NCBI GenBank assembly: GCA_963971575.1
Contig: OZ020625.1
Coordinates: 23,586,992-23,650,991, forward strand
Source: Liopterus haemorrhoidalis
Taxonomy: Eukaryota; Arthropoda; Insecta; Coleoptera; Dytiscidae
Reading direction: 5' to 3'
Length of the DNA: 64,000 nucleotides
Positions 1-11,303 of this stretch are shown in pieces. The notes below the pieces were generated by a model, which saw nothing but the letters and a program-made list of their open reading frames with translations, did no database searches and was not told where the DNA came from. Numbering within the stretch: position 1 is the stretch's first letter; each line of letters opens with the position of its first letter. The position numbers and the translations under genes were made by a program.

Positions 1-925
1 ATTCATTGAGTAAATGTTATTTAGGGGATTAGATGGAAATTCCAAATTTCTATGAAGGATTAGCATGACGTCATGAATTAAGAGAAACAAGTCAACCTTT
101 TGAATAATACCTGCTGGAAGGGAAGTTTGCACAAAATCCTGCTACAATAATTATTATTAGAGTTATTTTAAACAAATTATATTAACTGTTACGGGGCAGA
201 AAAAAATCAGGTCATATGTTATGTACATAGGTGTTATGTACATATATGTGCATTGTATATACTGTCTAATAACCTCAAAGTTTATTCTGTCACAGTACGT
301 CAAAATTTCAAAATGGCTACATTTACTTTCGACACTTTCAAACAAAGTAACACTATACGATGATAGTGTAATGTGCATAGGCAACACGATACTGTGCATG
401 TGACTGTCGAGAAGTTACAGAATAGACCCCCTGGGGGTACCATTGGAGCAAACTCCGAATTTTCGACAAGACATTGTAAAAAGAATTCTTGAAAATTTTA
501 AGGAATAGATCCCTCCAGCAGAACAGGAGATTTGCTCCATCGTTGCATTTTACAAATTTGTATGTCTTATTTGTTCTATCGCCTGTAGTCAGCTTTTTTG
601 AAAATGTGATTATTTTGATTTTGACAGCCCTCATATTCCCTTTAATCTAATTTAAAATTATGCTTATGTAACAAAATATGTCGTAAATATAAATTGGTTT
701 ATGAAATTCAAGAGTTGAGAATGGTGAGAGAATCAGGTCAAAACTGATAAATTAAAATGTAAAATGATTTTATATTGTGAAAACAAACGTTTTGTATGAC
801 AACGTTTGTTCGCGGAACACAAATATAAGAAATATGATATTGAATATGGATTTCGTTGTTTTTCTGTCGTTAAAAAATACCATTATTGACGAACAACGCT
901 GTATAGAATTCTTTATGAAATGAAT
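1..925. other. AT-rich non-coding stretch
   Basis: No gene recognised. The short open frames here on both strands match nothing I know. The only structure noted is a small hairpin with 9-bp arms ACAAACGTT / AACGTTTGT at 783-809. Confidence 0.6.
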
Positions 926-1370
926 TACGAGGGTTACCTTTTATGTTTTTACAAACTACCACTAGATGGCAATATTGAAATGTGTCATTAATATATTCGT
1001 AAAATTTGACATTTGTTATTGTGAAATCAGTGGCAGCTTATAAATTGACCGAGCTGTTTGTTGACAGTGAGCGTTAAAAACGAAACAAGTTTGTGAAAAA
1101 ATTTATATTACTCGTGAAGGTTTTCGTTGGATAATTTTTTATGATTTTAGTAAAGGCCTAACTCATCAACAATGCATAGATACGCTTCTTTCAATTTTTG
1201 GTAATGAAGCGCCATCAGAAAAGACTGTTTATGTTTGCAGAATTTCGTCGTGGTCGTGCGTTCAGGGATGAATCTCGTGAAGGTCGACCAAAATCGGTTG
1301 TGATTCAAAAAAAGGATTCTGAATTTTATTTTTACATCATTGAAAAAAAAAAACAACGAAAAACCGAGGT
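926..1370 (+). pseudogene. Mariner-like element, 5' end and transposase N-terminus
   Basis: The sequence starts with a terminus TTACGAGGGTTACCTTTTAT, closely matched by the start of another mariner piece at 59582. From about 1095 the + strand reads YITREGFRWIIFYDFSKGLTHQ, then a QCIDTLLSIFGNEAPSEKTVY stretch, a frame break, and EFRRGRAFRDESREGRP: the helix-turn-helix (HTH) DNA-binding region of mariner transposases. The DDE catalytic domain and the right terminus are missing, so this is dead. The minus-strand open frame here is a shadow. Confidence 0.75.
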
Positions 1371-1990
1371 ATAATCTGTCTCAATTTTTAATAAGAAACT
1401 ATGATCTATTTCAAAGTAGAAAAAAGTAGATAGCGCTGCGAACCGAGTACGATTTACACTGATCAAATACAGTATAGCGGGAAATTTAAAATAAGTTACA
1501 ACTAGGGCATGGGCGTAGCAACTGGGTTAGCAAGTGATTTTTTTTTAATTTAAAAAAGGTTAATAAGATATTGAAATAAACAAGGCAGATAATACACTTA
1601 CGTTATTTATACGTCATAAATTCAGTTTAATGGGAAATTTGAAAAAGTTAAAAAAATATTAATTTAAAAAATTATGTACTCTATATAAAAAGAGAGATTT
1701 GGCTAAAAGAGTTTAAACAAAGCAATAAAACAAACAATATATCTTCAGAGCTAAAGTTTCTTATTTAAATAATTATTGTAAATATAAAAATATATGTATA
1801 TATGAAGGTCTAAAAATTATATTAATAACTTCTTCTTTGGGCACAATCAGCTGGGCTAGCCGGTCGCTATGGCGTAGTGGTCAGCTCATTTGACTACCAA
1901 CCATGGGGGCTCGGGTTCAAATCCCGGTTATGGAATGGAAATTTTCTCAAACAAAAATTGTCCTGGCTAATTGCCACAGTAGCAAAGGCC

Positions 1991-2027
<37 letters not shown>

Positions 2028-2878
2028 AAAAAAAAAAAAAAAAAAAAATCAGCTGGGCTATCTTTTGGCCTCACATTAGTCCTCTTTCTTGATCTTTTAA
2101 TTGTCAACTGTCAAAAAATATTTATATGTCAGATAACCTAAAAAATATATAACTGCGTAAAAACAAATTACATGGAGAATTTTCTCCATAAAATCTACGC
2201 CAAGAATATAAATAAAAGTCTAAATATGTAAATAATAACAAAATATATGAGAAAAATTAAATAATATAAATAATATATATTTCCAATGTACGACACTGAA
2301 CATCTGTCAACTTGGACTAACAACAATATTTTTACTGTGTAATAGGGATGACAATCTAAACCAATCCGAAGCAAGGACAAACAGCTCCTATCTTCTTACA
2401 CACATTTTTCTACTTGGAAATAGACCATAAATCTGGTTACTTTGGTGACTGTTGTGGTGTAAATAGACTTTTTTGAAACCATGTAAACTTGTAAATCTGG
2501 CTTTCACATTTTTGGTGAAGTTTCATTATACTGAGGTTATATTCACTCAAAAACTACATGTCAGATACCAAATTGACCTGTCAAATTTGTGATTGACATG
2601 TCAAATATTTTGAATTGTATACAAATATTTATTTCATCTTAGTTCGCTTATTCATATTTTCTGTTCTGGTTGCATAAAATATATTTCAAATGCTTGTCGA
2701 TTTGTGTTTTATACAATTTGTGTTAGTAAGTTGACATATACGTAATTTAATGTCAATTATGAATTGTCAAATATTTTGAAAGGTGTTACCACCCTAAGGT
2801 GATATTTAAAATATACAACATAAAAAATGAAGTTTCCCTGTTAGTTTCGTATTACAAAATGACAGATAATATATAATT
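1371..2878. mobile_element. MITE family A, copy split by later insertions
   Basis: The left terminus ATAATCTGTCTCAATTTTTA (1371) and right terminus ATTACAAAATGACAGATAAT (2850s) match the compact copy at 23228-23410. The internal motif TCTGGTTACTTTGGTGACTG recurs near 2432. The extra kilobase is later insertions, including the SINE at 1859. There is no coding capacity. Confidence 0.5.
1859..2046 (+). mobile_element. tRNA-derived SINE with poly(A) tail
   Basis: The head resembles a tRNA: A box TGGCGTAGTGGTCAGC and B box GGTTCAAATCC, i.e. an internal RNA polymerase III promoter. A tRNA-unrelated body with AAATTTTCTC and TTGCCACAGTAGCAAAGGCC follows, then a poly(A) run of about 50 bases. A perfect 14-bp TSD AATCAGCTGGGCTA sits at 1845-1858 and 2047-2060. 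The long, nearly pure tail and perfect TSD point to a recent insertion. The same body recurs at 35190-35302. Confidence 0.92.
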
Positions 2879-3085
2879 TTGATTCATGACAGACGTGAAC
2901 TAATCTGACAGTAAAAACGCCGCCTAAAATTGTAGGGTTAGATTTTATAAACATTACGTCACAACAACGCTCGCTCCGTGTTCGAGCTGTTGCGTTTCGT
3001 TAGTGTTCTATTCGTGACGTCACCACCAACTGTTCGCTCAGCGCTCGCTCTACCCTGTACAACTCGAATGTACCCACTATACTAC
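2879..3085 (-). repeat. Repeat Z, partial copy
   Basis: Reverse-complement match to 41012-41200, including GCGCTCGCTC, GTGACGTCA and CTAACCCTACAATTTTAGGC. It ends TCGAATGTACCC, the terminus of the full element at 40529-41673. It gives the empty site for the hAT MITE inserted in the other copy. The + strand frame here is non-coding. Confidence 0.8.
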
Positions 3086-3119
3086 ATATCTCCCCCCCCC
3101 GGATACCAATACTCTCGCT

Positions 3120-3400
3120 ATACTACCAGGGGCGCACACAAGGGGGGGGTCCAAGGGGTCCGGACCCCCCCCGTACTGTGAGAAGTGAGGACTTTTTTTT
3201 TGCTCTTCACCTAAAATTTAGAAGTGAGGACCTTTTTTTTTTTTTTGCTCTTCACTTAAAATTTAGAAAGGAGGAAATTTTTTTGCTTTTCACTTGAAAT
3301 TGAAATTTTGCCCTGTGTTTATAAAAATTATGTATAATTGGACCCCCCCCAAGCCAAAAATCTGTGTGTTAGTTCTTTAGCGCAGGTGATAGCATAAATA
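3120..3400. repeat. G/C-run repeat with hAT-like start
   Basis: It begins CAGGGGCGCACACAAG with G and C homopolymer runs and contains two direct repeats of a unit GAAGTGAGGAC-T(n)-GCTCTTCAC. A related string occurs inside the small MITE at 60102-60254. I could not find a clean second terminus or TSD. Confidence 0.4.
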
Positions 3401-3528
3401 TAACAAACTAGCAGACCCGTTGCCAACAACTTTGGCAAACTGATATCGAATAAAATTCAATATAAGTAGGAATCAATTATTAAAATTTGCATAATTCTGC
3501 GTATATTAACAAAACAAAAACGTTTCTT

Positions 3529-4237
3529 GGTTATACCTAGGAAATCCTAAAAATCGCTTAATGCGTGTCGTTTAAAATTTAGTATCGGGCTGGATACGGC
3601 CCGCGGCCCATATGCTGGACATCAATGGTATATCTGTTTCTGATTATACCTAGGAAATCCTAAAAAGCCGCTCAATGCCTGTCGTTTAAAGTTTAAAAAA
3701 TAGTATCGAGCTGGATACGGCCCGCGGGCCATATGCTGGACATCAATGTTATAGCTGTTACTGATTATACCTACGAAATCCTAAAAAGCCGTTTAATGCG
3801 TGTCATTTAAAAATTGGTATCGGACTGTATACGGCCCGCGGGCCATATGCTGGATAACAGTGGTATAGCTGTTTCTGATTATACCTAGGAAATCCTAAAA
3901 AAATGCTCAGTGCATGTCGTTTAAACTTTAAAAATTAGTATCGGGCTGGATACGGCCCGCGGGCCATATGCTGGACATCAATGGTATAGCTGTTTCTGAT
4001 TATACCTAAGAAATCCAAAAAAGCCGCTCAATGCATGTCGTTTAAAGTTTAAAAATTAGTATCGGGCTGGATACGACCCGCGGACCTTATGCTGGACATC
4101 AATGGTAAATCTGTTTCTGATTATACCTAGGAAATCCTAAAAAGCCGCTCAATGCATGTCGTTTAAAGTTTAAAAATTTAGTATCGGGTTGGAGACGGCC
4201 CGCGGGTCATTATATGTTGCGTAACATCAATTCAAAA
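3529..4237. repeat. Tandem repeat, 113-121 bp unit, about six copies
   Basis: Units start at about 3529, 3642, 3763, 3877, 3998 and 4119 with TTATACCTAGGAAATCC. Each contains ATGCRTGTCGTTTAAA and a GC-rich core whose centre GGCCCGCGGGCC is a perfect 12-bp palindrome in an otherwise AT-rich region; some units carry mutations in it. Flanks (GCAGACCCGTTGCCAAC on the left, TTAGGGCTTTTATATATATA on the right) suggest the array is the core of a larger element of the Helitron/DINE type, but I cannot prove its ends. The + strand frame at 4239-4424 has no recognised product. Confidence 0.85.
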
Positions 4238-4437
4238 CATGCCCCTGACACAACAACCTTCCCTCGAGTCACCGTATGTACTGCAATGCTCTGCTCTCGT
4301 GTCTGGTAAGCTATCTGTTTCGTCGTATACGTCGCCCCCTACTACTAACTTCGTTACCGCCCACACCCCGCAAAACCCATTCACACCACGCAACTTAGCG
4401 TTACGTGGAACACACAGAAATTAGGGCTTTTATATAT

Positions 4438-4922
4438 ATAATATGTCATTCAGCTAATTATGACAAAACTTTCTTCTTGACAACTCCCATCACCCTGGAT
4501 ATCAATACTCTCACTATACTACAATTAGAGTTCTGCTAGCATTTTTAGGAATTAGGGTATGAAATTGTTCAGGAATTGTCAAAGTTATTGCCTAATAACA
4601 ATGAACTATAAAAAAAATATATCTTTAAGTTACGTGATGTACATATATATGGATGCTTATCATCTATTGTCTGATTTCTTACAATTTTTAAGTATAATAA
4701 ACTCTTGAAATTCCCGAAAACGCTAGCAGTCCCACTCATTTAAATAGACCATATTAGTGTGTCGTCATATACATGTGCTGCCATCTGAGAGCTGAGTCCT
4801 TTTGAAGTTTAAAATACATGGGACTTTTGTTACCTTAATTTTATAAATATTTTCAATTTTGAAGCATAAAATATGTATTTTTGATAAATATATACTAATA
4901 TATACAGTCCAGACACTTTATA
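4438..4922. other. AT-rich non-coding stretch
   Basis: Nothing recognised apart from simple AT-rich sequence. Confidence 0.5.
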
Positions 4923-4930
4923 TTATAGAA

Positions 4931-5260
4931 CAGCGTTTCCCAAAGGGTGGGTTGCGACCCGGCACCGGGTCGCAGAAAAATTTTGCCGAGTCGCGAGAAA
5001 AATTGTACATTTGCACATATATTTTTTTTTTACGTCAGTTAATCACTAGAATAGTGTGTATTTGTGCTCTGTATGACGACTATATTCTTTATTACTATAT
5101 TATTACTCTTTATTACTAATTATTACTCTTTATTACTATAAAGCTACTGCTTTAAAATAAAATTTGTTTTGTAAATAAATGTTTTTTTTCATAAGGTGGG
5201 TCCGCGAAAAATTTTAAAGCCTCGTACCGGGTCGCGGTCAATAAAGTTTGGGAACCGCTG
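4931..5260. mobile_element. hAT MITE, 330 bp
   Basis: Termini CAGCGTTTCCCAAAG and CTTTGGGAACCGCTG-type inverted repeats, with subterminal GGTCGCG motifs. A perfect 8-bp TSD TTATAGAA lies at 4923-4930 and 5261-5268. No coding capacity; the open frame crossing it is chance. Confidence 0.92.
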
Positions 5261-5268
5261 TTATAGAA

Positions 5269-5884
5269 TAATGATTTTATAAATATATAAATAAGGATTC
5301 GAAGATATACATATTTATAGGTTACGTTTTTATATAATATGAAAATCGGAATATCTTTAGTATTTATTTAATTAACACTAAGTAATCATTAATATTTTGT
5401 TTTAGAATGCATATTGGTGTATTGTTTTGCTCCAAATTGTAACAATTACATCTACATTATTAATTGCAAATTTTTTCGTTTTTTGACAGATGAAAATGAA
5501 AAACAATAATGGAAAATTAAAAACAACATATTATTCCTTTAAACCATTTAGATATGGCACACACACTTATTGCTATGTTACTTGCCATAATAACGATTAT
5601 TAACGTAAATTTTTCAAAAATAACCTGCAAAATTGTCTTGTTCTGCAAAAATAATGACATATTAAATTATAATGTATAAAATAAGAATTTTAATAAATAA
5701 ATATTGACTTGTAGTTTTGATGTGAAGCACTCTCTTACTTTGAAAACTTAATTTATATTTCCAAAATACAATTTAACAAAAAAACAACATGCTAAATTCA
5801 AATAAAAGGAATCCAACCGCGAGACTGCAACACTGAAAATCCCATTTTGTGACGTAGTTACTAATATGGTCTATTCTTCACACG
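5269..5884. other. AT-rich non-coding stretch
   Basis: No gene or repeat recognised. Confidence 0.5.
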
Positions 5885-6806
5885 ACGAGTAGCAGTGTTG
5901 CCAACTACTGGATGTACCATTCCGCTAGATGGGCACCTGTAATCCGAGTCTGTGCCAAATGTGCGACAGATGATAAGGAAAGTGTTCCCAACTTCGAAAT
6001 AATAAAATAATATGTGAAAAATAAAAGCCGTGTTTATTGGATAACATTTCTAAAATCCGTAAATTAATTTAACTTATTCATGTAATATTTAATTCATTTT
6101 GAAGTATTTTGTAAACAATTTAATAAAGAACATTAATTAGAAAGTAAATTACATCAATACATATGGTTTGTTTATATATAATATTAATTTAGACCTTATT
6201 ATTATAAACTTAGAACTACTAGTAAAATTTTGATACATATGTCATTTATTGTTTAACCTTTAATAAACATATGTACATATTTTAAATAATTAATGTAAGT
6301 AGATATTATAATAAATTGAAATGTTTTAAATGACATTTAAACTATTTATTATTAAAAAATATTGGTTTTGACTACTGAGGGAAACTTTTTAAATATTTTT
6401 CTGTATTCCAGATTATTTTTGCGAAGTTTTTCAAAACCGTTGCTTACAATGAATCTTGATATAAGATGGTCAAATGTGATAAAAAATGAGGAACAAAGAA
6501 ACACTGTCCGATGTAACACTATAAGGCCTGGACTATAATATCAGAACGAGAAAATACGTGCTGGGCACAGTGAAAAAGGTTTTCTTGCTGCGACTTAAAA
6601 TAATTGTAGTGCTACTGCGACCGGATTCAAATGGAAAGACATAACGAAAGTTGTAGTTAACTAAATTAATTTTAATAATTAAATAATAAATGAAAGTGCA
6701 ATAAACTAGTGAAAAAGATACAGGTCTGGTGATCCTGCTATCCAAACAGCATTCTTTTTATATAAAAAGATATGCATACCTAAAGTGTATCTTGGCCAAA
6801 TCACTA

Positions 6807-7128
6807 GGCGTTTATGAAAACTCTACCGGTGGATATGGTACATTGGCCAATCTTTACTATACCCCACTGAACATAACCTTATGTGCTGCCTCTATACAGA
6901 AGGCTTAAATAATCCTTAAAAAGGTTAGGTTAGGCTAGGCTTTAGCTAGAATACCAGTTATGTTAGAATAGTTTAGCTAGAATAAGGTTATGTTGAGTGG
7001 GGTATAGTAAACTTTCCCAGGAAATCTACCGGTGGGTAAACAGCTACATGCTTATACACCTTCACCGAACTTGTTTTCGAACACAGTTGATGTTCCCGGT
7101 ATCTACCGGTAGAGTTTTCGTAAACGCC
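6807..7128. mobile_element. Foldback MITE, PIF/Harbinger-like
   Basis: Termini GGCGTTTATGAAAACTCTAC and the inverted GTAGAGTTTTCGTAAACGCC, flanked by CTA and TTA (one mismatch in a 3-bp TSD). A second inverted pair inside (6853-6884 and 6981-7014, core ACTATACCCCAC) makes the whole element able to fold. Confidence 0.75.
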
Positions 7129-9396
7129 TTATTGCAATTCTAAGCTTACCTTAATTTTGGCAGGTTAACGGCGTATTTTTATTTTAAATTATTAAATAAA
7201 CATTGTCATGACATTCCGTCACTAAAATTCGCATACCATTGTGTTAAGCTATATATATTGTAATAAATACTTAAATATATGCAGTGATGATATTCAACCG
7301 GTACGAGCATATCAGTTCTTAAAATATTGAAATACTTCCATACTGGTTATTAAAATGAATAGTGGGATAACAGGTACAGAAAAAGATTTAGTTTCTACTT
7401 TTGGCAAATGACCACATCAACAATTTTTAAAAATCAACAAATTGTATGATAATTATTAAAATAATTAGGGCTACAACTACAGTTAATTTTTTTTTTCTCG
7501 TCAGATTTTTTAGTGTTTTATTTATTTTTTTTATCTAACTGGTTTATTATTTTGAATATATGCCCTGCATATACGTACGATAAATGTTTTCAAATAATAA
7601 ACCTGTATGTTAAATATATTTTTACATTGTAATATTTTATAACAACATCACCGACTTGAAGCCTATGGCAGATAGACGAGTTAGATGGAGAAATTTTATT
7701 GACAGCCTATGCTCTTTTTAGAGGCAGTCCAAAATCACCCGATGATGGACAAGGCTTGATGATGATGAATATTTTGTGAAGATTAATGTAAGAAAAAGTT
7801 TATGTTTTTTAGAATAATAAAGTGTATTGATTATTATTTATATGAATGTTTTATTTCGAGGGAAGCGAGAATTAAGAGCGATGTTGGTCGTAGACCTAAA
7901 TATTTTGAGAATATGAAAAATTCCAAATTTTAACATAGTTTTGTAAAGATTTGATTACTTTTTGAATATTTCTAATCAAGAATTTTTTATTCTGTTTATT
8001 TAGGTAATTTCAATCAAATTTCTGATTGCGGTTATATGAGTAATGGTTTTCCACAAATAGTTGATTACAAAAATAATCATTATTTTACAGTTCTGGTTAA
8101 ATATAATTTGTATGGAGACTATAGTTGTCTCACTATCCTCTTTTTCAAGTCGCTGTATGTATATTATTTTAAATATAATGGATTTACATATTTCCTAATT
8201 TCCTTTTTATAATTAATATCATTCAGGTACATCCAATCCGCAGTTGTACAGTTTCTAGTTCCAATATAAAACAAATTTAATCACTTAAAAGCCTTTACCC
8301 GCGGACCAGAGTTTAAGAATCACTGATTACAAATTCATTGCAAAAATGTATAAAAATAAATCAATTAGAGTTAAATGTTCTAAATTTCCATGCATATCTC
8401 GTAGACCAGGTTATCGTAGGTAAAATTATATTCTACTGATATATCAGATTTAAAAATATCAGTTATTATGTAAGGCGTTTTAATTAAATGTCTTTAATAT
8501 TCGAGATATTTATTTCGAATTATTATTGGCGTATTTATTCTTGGCCTCTAACACTTTTGATCTTCAGTTTAATGTTTTTCTTAAACTATATTAATAATCT
8601 ATATATTTGTTTTCTCTCAAATTCTAAGTATTATTCGCTTTACAATAATAGAAACGTATTTCATAGATCAATATGTTCTTACTTATATGTTCAATTAAAG
8701 TATTTAATTATAAATTAGTGTATAATAAAAACAGATTTTAATTTGTAGTGCGCGCTATTTTGCGTGCATTACGACAATATTACAAAAAAAAAGTGGAAAA
8801 ACATTTAACTTTTATCTAGTGGTAACATTGTAGAGGCAAAATCTGTAGAACTAAAATTTATTATTTGAAGGTAATCGTTAAAAATATAGTAGTACTACTG
8901 TAGGAAATGGAATGATATTATATGTGTTATAAGAGTACTATATTGGAATTTTATGGAACTAAAATTATAATAAAATCAATAATTTCATCATTGTTATCGT
9001 GTAATAGGGATAACTTCTAGTAACTAGTAACTTCTCATTACAGTTGGCAAAAATTCAGTGTTCCCAACATATATTTTTTTTTTTTTTGTCGCACTCTTGA
9101 CCTAAGCCGCTGTAATCCGCTATAAATCTGCTAGATTTCTAAAAATTTCTAGGTTAAAGAGCGAGTTTCCGCTAGAAATCCGCTATATTTTTAAAATTTT
9201 CTAGGGTCAAAGAGAGAGATAAAAAAGCAAATTCTTTTTGAATACATTTTTATTGAATACAAAAATTTATTATAATTAATCACTAAAGACCGTGCGGAAC
9301 TAGAATTTGAAATCTAGTGACTTTTAATGATTGATTTAAAATTTTGATTAATTGTTTTTAACATTGTAAATCGGGCTTTTATAAACATTTATATAG

Positions 9397-9590
9397 TCTA
9401 TCCCAAATTAAGTTTAAGTGGAACTAAGCGAAATTTATCTTATCTTAAATTATCACGAGCTCACTTTTTAATGATTGAATGGGGCTTTTGTTAAAAAAAA
9501 ATAGTCTGTCTAGAGTATCTATTCAATCGTTAAATGTTCCTAGATTTCAAAATCCAGTTCCGTTTAAACCAAAGAAATAGACTATAGGTA
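9397..9590. mobile_element. MITE family B, diverged copy
   Basis: Starts TAGTCTATCCCAAATTAAG and ends AAACCAAAGAAATAGACTA, flanked by TA. Related to the elements at 23004 and 32231 through the TCTRTTCC...TTTAAGYGGAACT ends. Confidence 0.65.
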
Positions 9591-9762
9591 AAAATATAAT
9601 TAAAAATATATAGCTAACATAGCTTACAAGTTTTCAGTGTCACTGTCAGAAAACAAAAAAAAAAACCTATAATATTTAGTTACACAGTCTTAAGAAATTA
9701 ATTATATAGCAGTCTAATTTATGAATGAAAGTAGTGAAGCATTTACAAAAATTCGCACTATA

Positions 9763-9925
9763 GATCTGGTTACTTTGGTGACTGTTGTGGTGTAAACAGA
9801 CTTTGGCGTATCCGTGTGAACCAATACTATGATAATATTATAAATATATTGTCAATATACAACATAAAAAATGAACTTTCCCTGTTAGTTACGTATTACA
9901 AAATGAGGCAGATAATACATTAAAT
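9763..9925 (+). mobile_element. MITE family A, partial copy
   Basis: Shares AGATCTGGTTACTTTGGTGA and ACAACATAAAAAATGAACTT with the copy at 23228-23410. It keeps the right terminus but lacks the first 30 bases of the left terminus. Confidence 0.8.
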
Positions 9926-10700
9926 TAATATAAATTATCAAACAATTCATCATCCTCATCACAAACATAAGTACTATTGTTTTTTATTTTTGAAATTAAA
10001 TGTAGACTTATTTGATCAGTGCCGCAACAAGGGTGGTCGCACCAGGCGCCGGATTCATAGGGGCTCCAAATGACCAAATTTCATTTTTTTTTAAATTTTT
10101 TTTATATTAATAAACTATAATTAACACAAAATTGATTTCATAAAAGAAAAAAATATATATTTTTTTTAGAAACTTTTTAGTTAAGAAAAGTAAATTCAAA
10201 CTATATTATTACGAATTGCAGTGTATTGGTTCCTATGGCAACCTGAACTTCAACTTTTATTGAGTAAATTGCTGTTTTTGAAGAATATTGTGTACGGCGA
10301 ATAGCAGTAAAATTCCTTGTATGTGTGATAGAATCTAGGGGTAGTCCCTTATCGTTGCCCGACGGCCTGACGCCTGACGCAAAAATCGAAATACGATTGT
10401 AAAAATTAATTTTTTGATAATAAAAACCAGTAATAAAATACCGAACACATTTTATTTTTGTATATATTGTTTTATATGTGTTTGTCACAAATCGTCAGAT
10501 TATCCGTCAAAAAAATATTTATTAAGCTAGAATTTCCGCTAGTCGCTAAATGCAATTTTCAACCGCTAAAACAATTTGAAATCCGCCAGATCTGGCGGCA
10601 AAACCGCTAAATTGGCAACACTGACGAGTAGTTAGTTCGTAAGTTGTAGAGGCATGGTCAGGGTGGACTAACTGATTCGTCACAGAATTACTTGATTACT

Positions 10701-11209
10701 CTACAAAAAAATCCGACTGTATTTATTTATACACATATTTATACATATCAGTATTTTTACTATACTACAATAATCTTTTAACGATACTGCACGACTGTAT
10801 AATTGGGGGAAAGTGTCATTGGTTTTTTTCGTAATACTCTCATCAATACCACACTTTAAAACAACCCAATTTCTCACAGTAGAGACATCCGTGAAGACCG
10901 TCGGTGTATCTTCCATGCCACATCCATACGCCCAGGAAGTAATACCAGATAATGCACCATTACATACCAGAGGCCCACCAGAGTCACCATAACATATACT
11001 TTTCCCTACTTTATCGAAGTAGTATGTACAAATACTATAATTTAACGGGAATTTTCTGTATGGAATAAGTTGTAGTAATTGTTTTGTACAAGTGTCGTCA
11101 TCTACAACTGGAAGTTCTACTTCTAGTACCCTATCTGGAAATTGTACATGCTCAGATTTTTTAGGTCCTGTACTATTACGTCCTAGTCCAGCTGCATTGC
11201 ATAAGGTAC
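10701..11209 (-). CDS. Secreted S1A serine protease, C-terminal exon
   Basis: This exon supplies the second half of a chymotrypsin-fold protease. It opens after a TTTATTTTTAG acceptor (AG at 11211-11210) and starts with two bases that complete the glycine codon left by the exon ending at 19180. The joined protein is about 330 residues. The nucleophile motif CYGDSGGP puts Ser at about residue 238. The residue six places earlier (chymotrypsin position 189) is Ser, which fits chymotrypsin- or elastase-like rather than trypsin-like specificity; that is inference. The usual AGWGR motif reads AGLGR. After the normal end of the domain (VRNWV) there is an unusual tail of about 50 residues, ending at the stop at 10701. 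No internal stop or frameshift is seen, so the gene looks functional. The sequence does not show a substrate or pathway; digestive, clotting or immune roles are all possible. Confidence 0.88.
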
Positions 11210-11303
11210 CTAAAAATAAAACTGTGTAGAATGAAAAACAGTTATATGAATTTCACACATTTCAGGGTTTGTACATATTTCATAAATGTACAAGGGTCGT
11301 CTT

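Larger units (their letters stand above)
5893..10623. mobile_element. Large hAT element (4.7 kb), no transposase seen
   Basis: Termini CAGTGTTGCCAA and TTGGCAACACTG are perfect 12-bp inverted repeats, and the 8-bp TSD ACGAGTAG is present at 5885-5892 and 10624-10631. Inside are a foldback MITE (6807-7128), a MITE B relative (about 9397-9590), a MITE A fragment (9763-9925) and a second hAT-like left terminus CAGTGTTCCCAAC at 9056. A short string near 7660-7770 resembles a LINE reverse-transcriptase tail. No intact transposase frame is visible; the open frames at 6533-6745, 8488-8718 and 10201-10488 match nothing I know. Confidence 0.85.

Noticed and set aside
1859..1940. Possible functional tRNA gene
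   Set aside because: A and B boxes are present but no acceptor stem pairs; body, poly(A) tail and TSD show it is a SINE.
3529..4237. CRISPR-like array
   Set aside because: The whole 113-121 bp unit is repeated without unique spacers, in a eukaryotic genome.
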